A DNA stretch of 11,902 bases, from contig JAFGWQ010000096.1 of the NCBI GenBank assembly GCA_016937075.1, positions 1-11,902 of the forward strand, written 5' to 3'. The position numbers were made by a program, and so were the translations under genes. How positions within the stretch are numbered: position 1 is the first letter of the stretch; each line of letters opens with the position of its first letter. The notes under the pieces are model-generated. The model did no database searches, was not told the DNA's origin, and saw nothing but the letters and a program-made list of their open reading frames with translations. Shown piece after piece: positions 6,724 through 11,902 of the stretch. The stretch is from Campylobacterales bacterium (GTDB lineage Bacteria > Campylobacterota > Campylobacteria > Campylobacterales > Sulfurovaceae).

Positions 6724-6797
6724 TTATCACTCCAAACTTATCACTTTTAAATAAAAATAATTTTTCCAAAAACTATCAACTAAAAACTAATCTCTAA

Positions 6798-6815
6798 TTG
6801 ATATAATTATATCAA
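6798..6815. promoter_or_regulatory. 18-bp perfect palindrome with divergent -10 boxes (thyX/dgt)
   Basis: TTGATATAATTATATCAA is a perfect palindrome. It holds TATAAT on the plus strand (6802-6807, suited to thyX, 28 bp before its ATG) and TATAAT on the minus strand (6811-6806, possible for dgt). Neither has a good -35 at 17 bp. It could be a shared divergent promoter, an operator overlapping the thyX promoter, or both. Confidence 0.55.
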
Positions 6816-6835
6816 ACTAGACCCAAAGGGCTACC

Positions 6836-7444
6836 ATGAAAATCACTCTTTTGCACCATACCCCCCTTAATATATGCGCACATGCCATTAGGACTTGCTG
6901 GCAGAGTTTTGACAAATCAGATGACGGAGGAGAAAAAGACTTAGCCCTTATAGACAGGGTTGGTAATAAATTCAAACATGCATCTACATTAGAGCATATA
7001 ACATATAACTTTTATATTCAAGGTATTAGCCGCGCATTGCTGCAAGAATTAGCAAGACATAGGATAGCTAGCCTTAGCGTAAAAAGCACCCGTTATACCC
7101 TCAAAGAGCTCAAAGAGTGTGATATTATAGATTATGAAAAGTTTTTAATTTTTACAGGCAATGAAATGGTAGATAGTGCTAGCAAAGCAGCTCTTGATAA
7201 TCTCCAAAAAGTACTAAAAACTGGAATTAGTAATGATATAGCAAAATATTGTTTGCCTGAAAGCTATAAAACAGAACTCACATGGACCGTTAATGCCAGA
7301 AGCTTACAGAATTTCTTACATCTTCGTTCTAGCAAAGATGCTCTTTGGGAGATAAGAAACCTTGCAAATGCTGCATATGAAGCATTACCTGAAGAACATA
7401 AGTATTTGTTTGAAGATCATATTTGCGACTACTCTAAAGAGTAG
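6836..7444 (+). CDS. thyX: FAD-dependent thymidylate synthase ThyX
   Basis: ThyX methylates dUMP to dTMP using methylenetetrahydrofolate, FAD and NADPH, replacing ThyA in organisms that lack it. The 202-residue product carries the signature RHRIASLSVKSTRY (74-87), matching the RHR-x7-S pattern, and the C-terminal NARSLQNFLHLR substrate-binding region. The upstream stretch FKHASTLEHITYNFYI is also typical. AAAGGG five bases before ATG sets the start. It stands alone on the plus strand between the dGTPase gene (divergent) and hlyD (convergent). Its pairing with a dNTP hydrolase across a shared palindrome suggests linked control of dNTP supply; this is inference. Confidence 0.97.
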   Translation: MKITLLHHTPLNICAHAIRTCWQSFDKSDDGGEKDLALIDRVGNKFKHASTLEHITYNFYIQGISRALLQELARHRIASLSVKSTRYTLKELKECDIIDYEKFLIFTGNEMVDSASKAALDNLQKVLKTGISNDIAKYCLPESYKTELTWTVNARSLQNFLHLRSSKDALWEIRNLANAAYEALPEEHKYLFEDHICDYSKE

Positions 7445-7447
7445 AAT

Positions 7448-7475
7448 CAATCTATAAAGAGATTGGGTGTGTTTT
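7448..7475 (+). terminator. Weak candidate terminator after thyX
   Basis: CAATCT (7448-7453) and AGATTG (7460-7465) form a 6-bp stem with a 6-base loop just after the thyX stop, followed by GGTGTGTTTT. The stem is short and the T-run begins a few bases late, so efficiency is doubtful. Confidence 0.35.
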
Positions 7476-7492
7476 AAAATTGATTATTTAGA

Positions 7493-7529
7493 CCCTGAAA
7501 TAAATTCAGGGGCGACGAAAGATATCGTC
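7493..7529. repeat. Double-hairpin palindromic element between thyX and hlyD
   Basis: Two hairpins lie side by side. The first is CCCTGAA (7493-7499) with TTCAGGG (7505-7511) around a 5-base loop; the second is GACGA (7514-7518) with TCGTC (7525-7529) around a 6-base loop. The CCTGAAATAAATTCAGG-GACGA layout recalls dispersed intergenic palindromes found in many bacterial genomes, often near gene ends. It could also terminate hlyD transcription, although the T-tract is poor. Confidence 0.5.
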
Positions 7530-7538
7530 TACTGCTTA

Positions 7539-8705
7539 TTAGCGTTCGTGGAAGGCTTCAGATAATGTTTTGGTGATCGGTTTGGTGAGATATTGCCACA
7601 CTGTTCTTTCTCCGGTAATGATATCCACTTGAGTTGTCATGCCTGGAGTAACTTCTATCTCTTTGCCGTTTTTAGCAATAAGTTTTGTCTCGTCTAATAC
7701 TATTTTGACCCTAAAATAATACTTATCTCCTTGAGGTGTTTTTTCCACCAAAGTATCTGGGCTTATGTATTCAACGGTGCCGTCAAAGATACCATATATA
7801 CTATAGTCATAAGCATCCAGCTTAACCGCAACTCTTTGTCCTTTTTTAACAAAAGATACATCAGTAGTCGGCAATTTTGCTTCTATTATCAGTCTATCTC
7901 CAAAAGGTACAAGCTCCATAATAACATCGCCGGGTCTGACTCTAGCGCCTTTTGTAGTAATCAAAATATTGTTTACAATTGCGTCCATTGGTGACAATAT
8001 GTCTGTCCACTCCAAATTAACTTTACGATCAGTCAACTCTTGTTCTTTTGTAGAGAGTTCTTCTTCTGCTCTTGTCATATCAGTTTGAGAATCTTGAAAA
8101 TATTTATTTCGTTTGTTTGAGATTTGTCCTTTAAGGTCTGCTACTTGTCTTTTGAGGCGAATGATCTCTGACGAGCCTATATCCCCAGACTCTAAAAGCG
8201 GCAAATTATTACTCAACTCTTCTTGTGCAAGACTCAAGGATTCTTTGAGCGCTGAAGTCTCGTCATTAAGGGCTTGTTGTCGTCTTTTAAAGAGCTCTGT
8301 TTGGTTAGAGATAAATTCCGGATATCCTTTGACATCTTCAGGAAAAACCAGAGGCTTATCATAAACTTCAGCTTGAAGTCTAGCAAGTGTCGCTTTTAGT
8401 GCAGCAACTTTAGCCTTGCTGTCATAGTAGGCAGCCTGTGCTTTTTCTTTTTCAAGCACTACAAGCTTTTCGCCTTTTTTGACATGTTGTCCTTCCTTTA
8501 CAAATATTTTCTCTACCACGCCGTCTGTTGCTGCTTGTATCTCTTGGGTTTTAGCTGTTGCTATTACTTGGCCGGGAGCATGTGATATTTGGTCCAAAGT
8601 GGCCCAAGATGCCCAAATCAAAAATGGGACAATCAGTATAAATAGAGAACCAAATATAATCCATAACGGATTGACTTTTGTTATGTACGGAAGATGTTCT
8701 TTCAT
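7539..8705 (-). CDS. HlyD/LapC-family type I secretion adaptor (membrane fusion protein)
   Basis: This 388-residue protein would link the inner-membrane ABC exporter to an outer-membrane TolC-type channel. It has one membrane anchor (about 14-36), a first half of a lipoyl-like domain (about 45-86, QEIQAATDGVVEKIFVKEGQHVKKGE), a long periplasmic coiled coil (about 88-232, Glu/Lys/Gln/Leu-rich), the second lipoyl half and beta-barrel (from about 233, with GARVRPGDVIMELVP), and the family C-terminal pattern PGMTTQVDIITGERTVWQYL (354-373). Length is usual for type I adaptors. Its ATG overlaps the ABC exporter stop by 4 bp (ATGA), so translation is probably coupled. The operon ends here, convergent with thyX. 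Confidence 0.93.
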   Translation of the reverse strand: MKEHLPYITKVNPLWIIFGSLFILIVPFLIWASWATLDQISHAPGQVIATAKTQEIQAATDGVVEKIFVKEGQHVKKGEKLVVLEKEKAQAAYYDSKAKVAALKATLARLQAEVYDKPLVFPEDVKGYPEFISNQTELFKRRQQALNDETSALKESLSLAQEELSNNLPLLESGDIGSSEIIRLKRQVADLKGQISNKRNKYFQDSQTDMTRAEEELSTKEQELTDRKVNLEWTDILSPMDAIVNNILITTKGARVRPGDVIMELVPFGDRLIIEAKLPTTDVSFVKKGQRVAVKLDAYDYSIYGIFDGTVEYISPDTLVEKTPQGDKYYFRVKIVLDETKLIAKNGKEIEVTPGMTTQVDIITGERTVWQYLTKPITKTLSEAFHER

Positions 8706-10897
8706 TCTTGACCTTCTTTTTCATTATTAGATGCAGGAGCATCTTGTTGAGTAGCAGCCTGAGCAGCGGCTTGCGCTGCTTGTTGTTTCAATTTTTGAGC
8801 TTGTGATATTTTGCCTAGAATTTCATCTCTAGGTCCATCCATTACTATACCTTGCGGTGTCATGATGATAATTCTATCAACCAGTCTCAAAAGAGTTGGT
8901 TTATGAGTAACCACAACTAATGTTTGTTCTTTTGTGATACTCGTGTTCAAAATTTGCATGATTTTATTTTCTGTCACGTCATCCATATTTGCCGTGGGCT
9001 CATCTAGTAGCCATATCTTTGGATTTGTAAGCACCATTCTTGTGATGGCGATCAATTGTTTTTGTCCGCCAGATACACTATTGCCGCCTTCTGGGACTAT
9101 GGTGTCCAGACCTTTTGGCAAAGCATTTATAAGCATTGAAAGCCCTGTTTTGGCAGCTGCTTCCATTATCTGCTTGTCCTCGATGCCGACAAGACCCAAA
9201 ATAAGATTATCCCTAAGTGTCCCAGAAATTAGTTTAGTACTTTGAGATAGATATCCTATGGTATCACTAAGCTTATCTCTAGCTATTTGCTGAATATCTA
9301 TATTATCCAAAAGAATCTGTCCCTCTTTTGGAGCATAAAGACCTGCGAGCATCTTAAGAATTGTTGATTTTCCAGAGCCAATAACGCCAAGTATCGCTAT
9401 TTTCTCGCCGGTATTGATCGTCAAATTAGACAATACTATAGGAGGCGTGCCCTCAGCATATGAAAATTTAACCGCTTGGCAACGATAATTTGGAGCAATA
9501 TCTGCCGGGCTTAATGGCTTTTCTACTCCTTCGTTATCTCTTGGCAATTCATAGATACGATCTAAGTCTTTTACCGACATTTTAGCTCTTCCCCATTGGA
9601 CAAATAGATTTGGCAACATTGCTAAAGGAGCAAGAACTCTGCCGGAGAGAATAGTAATAGCAATAAGTCCCCCCATCGTTAGGTTGTCGGTTGAACTTAC
9701 CATATAAGCTCCCATAGCTACCAATCCTGCATAACTCAATTGTTGAAGAAATGCTGCTATGTATCCTGAGAGTTCCGTGTAATGTCTGATAGAGATATCA
9801 TCATGAATAGCATCTTCGCTCAAAGCATTCCATCTGCTTAATGTGGCATAGCTATGGCCTGATGCTTTGAGGGTTTCCGCAGCTTCTACCGCTTCGACAA
9901 GAAGTCCCAATTTTCTATTTGACGCAGCAACCGATTGATAAGTTAGGAATTCTATTTTATCTCTAAAGAAGAAAGCTGCTCCAAGCGATAAAAAGAAAAA
10001 TACAAATGGAACTATCCCCATCATAAATCCGCCTACCATTATTATGATCGCAAGAAAAAACAAAGTAAACGGAAAATCTATAACAAAATATAGTGCCGCA
10101 GTAGATATAAAAGTACGAATAGCGATATAACTTTGAAGTTGGGCCGAAAGCGTACCTATACTTTGAGGAAGAGAATCTAGCCTGATCTTTAAAAAACGAT
10201 CAAAAATATTATGCGAATAACTTTTGTCCATAGCCACTGAAGAGTGGTCAAGTATGGTTGATCTTGCAACTTTAAGTATCATCTCCAATAAAATTGCTAT
10301 AAATACACCAATAGATAGTGCCACCAGGGTGGACATACCGTGAGTTGGTATAACCCTATCGTAAACTTGCATACTATAAAATGAAGTTCCCAAAGCCAAG
10401 AAGTTGATACTAAGTGTCGCGACTGCAGCTTGAACTATACGAGGTTTTTCTCGCAATGCGACTTGTTTGAACATTTCATATGCGCTTTTCTCAGCTTCTG
10501 GTTTTCTCTCTACTCTTATAGACGAAAACAATAAATCAGGCGATGTTAAGTCATGATATTTAATACCATTTACACTGTCACATTTCCATCTGCCGTTAGC
10601 CGTTTTTTCCAAAACTACACACATGCCTGCGCCTGGGATAAATACAAGTGCCGGAAGCATCTCTTCGTTGATTTTTTTAGTCCATCTTGGCTTTATGAGT
10701 CCATGGGCATTAAAAAGTTTTTCGTAATAATTAGTTACAAATTCATTGTTAATTATAGTGCTTGATGTCAAATTTTTGATAAAATCATCATACTCATGTT
10801 TCGAAAGTCTAGATGTAGCAAAATGCGGCAATGAACAACTTTGCGCCAACCACTCGATATCTTTTTCAAGCTGTTTTGCATTTTTATACAATTCCAT
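8702..10897 (-). CDS. Type I secretion ABC exporter (HlyB/LapB type)
   Basis: The 731-residue protein fuses an N-terminal C39-like domain (about 1-135) to a six-helix membrane domain (about 155-430) and an ATPase domain. The N-terminal domain lacks the Cys motif of C39 peptidases, so it probably binds substrate rather than cutting it, as in HlyB and LapB. The ATPase has Walker A GVIGSGKST (504-512), Q-loop Gln552, signature VSGGQ (608-612), Walker B IWLLDEP (628-634) and H-loop His665. The last 30 residues form an Ala/Gln-rich tail ending EKEGQE that is not part of the ATPase fold. GGGAG eight bases before ATG supports the start, which also overlaps a short leader ORF. It probably exports an RTX-type protein or adhesin together with the HlyD-type neighbour. 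The substrate is not visible. Confidence 0.94.
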   Translation of the reverse strand: MELYKNAKQLEKDIEWLAQSCSLPHFATSRLSKHEYDDFIKNLTSSTIINNEFVTNYYEKLFNAHGLIKPRWTKKINEEMLPALVFIPGAGMCVVLEKTANGRWKCDSVNGIKYHDLTSPDLLFSSIRVERKPEAEKSAYEMFKQVALREKPRIVQAAVATLSINFLALGTSFYSMQVYDRVIPTHGMSTLVALSIGVFIAILLEMILKVARSTILDHSSVAMDKSYSHNIFDRFLKIRLDSLPQSIGTLSAQLQSYIAIRTFISTAALYFVIDFPFTLFFLAIIIMVGGFMMGIVPFVFFFLSLGAAFFFRDKIEFLTYQSVAASNRKLGLLVEAVEAAETLKASGHSYATLSRWNALSEDAIHDDISIRHYTELSGYIAAFLQQLSYAGLVAMGAYMVSSTDNLTMGGLIAITILSGRVLAPLAMLPNLFVQWGRAKMSVKDLDRIYELPRDNEGVEKPLSPADIAPNYRCQAVKFSYAEGTPPIVLSNLTINTGEKIAILGVIGSGKSTILKMLAGLYAPKEGQILLDNIDIQQIARDKLSDTIGYLSQSTKLISGTLRDNLILGLVGIEDKQIMEAAAKTGLSMLINALPKGLDTIVPEGGNSVSGGQKQLIAITRMVLTNPKIWLLDEPTANMDDVTENKIMQILNTSITKEQTLVVVTHKPTLLRLVDRIIIMTPQGIVMDGPRDEILGKISQAQKLKQQAAQAAAQAATQQDAPASNNEKEGQE

Positions 10898-10925
10898 TAG
10901 ATATACTCCCTAATTTTTTACTCAT
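10884..10925 (-). CDS. Possible 13-codon leader ORF overlapping the exporter start
   Basis: Just after the stop of the repeat-rich protein, AGGGG is followed six bases later by ATG and the ORF MSKKLGSISNGIV, which stops with TAA 14 bp inside the exporter gene in another frame. Its ribosome site is at least as good as the exporter's. It could couple translation of the two genes or be accidental. Confidence 0.35.
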   Translation of the reverse strand: MSKKLGSISNGIV

Positions 10926-10936
10926 ATTCTTCCCCT

Positions 10937-11902
10937 CTATTGTCTTACTATGTAAGCTTCATCGCAAATAATCTTTTTCACTTCTCTGGCAACCTTGAGC
11001 GCATCGGTTGCTTGAGCATAACAGCCTATTAGACTATGCTCCCCATTCTCCACAACCTCTAAATTTTGTTTTTTGAGTTCATTTTTCATGTTCTCGTTTA
11101 TTTTTGCATTGAATTGTACATAATACTGTTCTTTGCCAGGTATAGGTTTTGTTGCTTTTACTCTTGTCCCTATAGGAAGTTCTGGTTCAGGCATTGGCGC
11201 TATAGCTTTTGATTTTCCTGGAGCTACCATATTCTCAATAACTATTTTTTTTGGTTTTGGAGTAACCGTAGCAACTTTTGGCTTCTCTTCCATTTTGGCT
11301 ATAGGCGCTTTGGCTGCAACAGCTTTGACTTCTTCTTTTTTGACTACAGGTGCTTTGGCTGCAACTGATGTTTTGGTTTCAGGTTTTTTACTAAACAAGC
11401 TGGCAAAACTCCATCCTCTTGTTTCATTTTTCTCTTTTGCCTCGACTTTTGAAGCAACTGCGGCAACCTTAGGTTTTTCTGCTTTCGGAGCAACTGCGGC
11501 TACTCTAGGTTTCTCTTCTTTTTTGACTACAGGTGCTTTGACTGCAACTGATGTTTTGGTTTCAGGTTTTTTACTAAACAAGCTGGCAAAACTCCATCCT
11601 CTTGTTTCATTTTTATCTTTATTTTCTGCTTTTTTGGCTATAGCAGTTTTTGGAAGAGTTGTTGTAGTTTTTGCTTTTTCTGCTTTTGGAGCAACAGCTT
11701 TGACTTCTTCTTTTTTGACTACAGGTGCTTTGGCTGCAACTGCTGTTTTAATTACAGGGGCTTTAACTTCTGCTGCTGCTTTAGCTTCAGGTTTTTTGCT
11801 AAACAAGCTGGCAAAACTCCATTCTCTTGTTTCATTTTTCTCTTTTGCCTCGACTTTTGAAGCAACTGCGGCAACCTTAGGTTTTTCTGCTTTCGGAGCA
11901 AC
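10937..11902 (-). CDS. Repeat-rich Lys/Ala/Pro/Val protein with SPOR-like C-terminus (5' partial)
   Basis: The frame stays open to the window edge, so the true start lies outside; a TTG at 11806 is internal to a repeat and is not the start. The visible 321 residues hold a long low-complexity region rich in Lys, Ala, Val, Pro and Glu, with three copies of NETR(G/E)WSFASLFSKKPE (Trp at 28, 103 and 164) and linkers such as KAPVVKKEE. The last 64 residues (about 258-321: EQYYVQFNA ... SLIGCYAQATDALKVAREVKK) resemble a SPOR fold, known for binding denuded peptidoglycan. It lies 39 bp before the ABC exporter on the same strand, so a cell-envelope accessory role in type I secretion is possible. A signal or membrane segment would be outside the window. 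I do not recognise the full protein. Confidence 0.75.
   Translation of the reverse strand, partial: VAPKAEKPKVAAVASKVEAKEKNETREWSFASLFSKKPEAKAAAEVKAPVIKTAVAAKAPVVKKEEVKAVAPKAEKAKTTTTLPKTAIAKKAENKDKNETRGWSFASLFSKKPETKTSVAVKAPVVKKEEKPRVAAVAPKAEKPKVAAVASKVEAKEKNETRGWSFASLFSKKPETKTSVAAKAPVVKKEEVKAVAAKAPIAKMEEKPKVATVTPKPKKIVIENMVAPGKSKAIAPMPEPELPIGTRVKATKPIPGKEQYYVQFNAKINENMKNELKKQNLEVVENGEHSLIGCYAQATDALKVAREVKKIICDEAYIVRQ
11379..11431. repeat. In-gene DNA repeat, copy 1 (WSFASLFSKKPE)
   Basis: This 53-bp core encodes the Trp motif and is identical to copy 2 at 11562-11614 (183 bp or 61 codons away) and differs from copy 3 at 11787-11839 (408 bp or 136 codons away) by two bases. Flanking sequence is also shared between pairs of copies. 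Confidence 0.9.
11562..11614. repeat. In-gene DNA repeat, copy 2 (WSFASLFSKKPE)
   Basis: This copy is identical to copy 1 over the 53-bp core. Upstream sequence encoding KAPVVKKEE is also shared with copy 1: 11514-11614 matches 11331-11431 with one visible difference (GGCTGC against GACTGC). Confidence 0.9.
11787..11839. repeat. In-gene DNA repeat, copy 3 (WSFASLFSKKPE)
   Basis: This copy differs from copy 1 at two bases in the core. The match to copy 1 continues without visible change to the window edge (11840-11902 against 11432-11494), so the repeat is at least 116 bp and may go on beyond the window. Confidence 0.9.

Noticed and set aside
7429..7444. Palindrome CTACTCTAAAGAGTAG at the thyX stop as a terminator
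   Set aside because: The two-base centre gives only a short hairpin inside the coding end and no T-tract follows directly.
11806..11806. Start of the repeat-rich protein at 11806
   Set aside because: The codon there is TTG inside a repeat (the Leu of SLFSKK); the frame continues upstream with repeat sequence to the window edge.

Overview
The window looks like part of a chromosome from a Campylobacterota (epsilonproteobacterial) species, possibly a Sulfurimonas, Sulfuricurvum or Sulfurospirillum relative. This rests on AT-rich intergenic DNA with TATAAT-type -10 boxes, ThyX as the thymidylate synthase, and the character of the TypA, PurM and Dgt proteins. The exact genus is inference.

Left part (1-1824): the end of an integrated mobile element. 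It holds a possible tail of an upstream gene, a small ribbon-helix-helix-like protein, a 12-bp hairpin, and a full-length tyrosine integrase with all catalytic residues visible. The integrase start lies 174 bp from the 3' end of a complete tRNA-Leu gene, the classic arrangement of an island integrated in a tRNA. Three copies of TATGAACCA lie between the integrase and the tRNA and are good candidates for integrase or excisionase binding sites. The other end of the element is beyond the left edge.

Middle part (1824-7444): core genome. Five tRNA genes (Pro-His-Arg-Arg-Leu in transcription order) run on the minus strand from a perfect-consensus promoter (TTGACA, 17 bp, TATAAT). Upstream of them on the same strand are purM (purine synthesis), a small DUF2892-like membrane protein, typA/bipA (ribosome-associated GTPase) and a dGTPase-like gene. 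thyX is divergent from the dGTPase gene, and the two share a short intergenic region with an 18-bp perfect palindrome that carries a TATAAT on each strand. Both enzymes act on deoxynucleotide pools.

Right part (7445-11902): a type I secretion locus on the minus strand, ending convergently with thyX. In transcription order it holds a 5'-truncated, repeat-rich Lys/Ala/Pro/Val protein with a SPOR-like C-terminus, an HlyB/LapB-type ABC exporter, and an HlyD/LapC-type adaptor that overlaps the exporter by 4 bp. No substrate or outer-membrane TolC partner is in the window. The repeat-rich protein carries three copies of a Trp-containing motif encoded by nearly identical DNA repeats and is the least familiar element here. 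A double-hairpin element resembling a dispersed palindromic repeat sits between hlyD and thyX.
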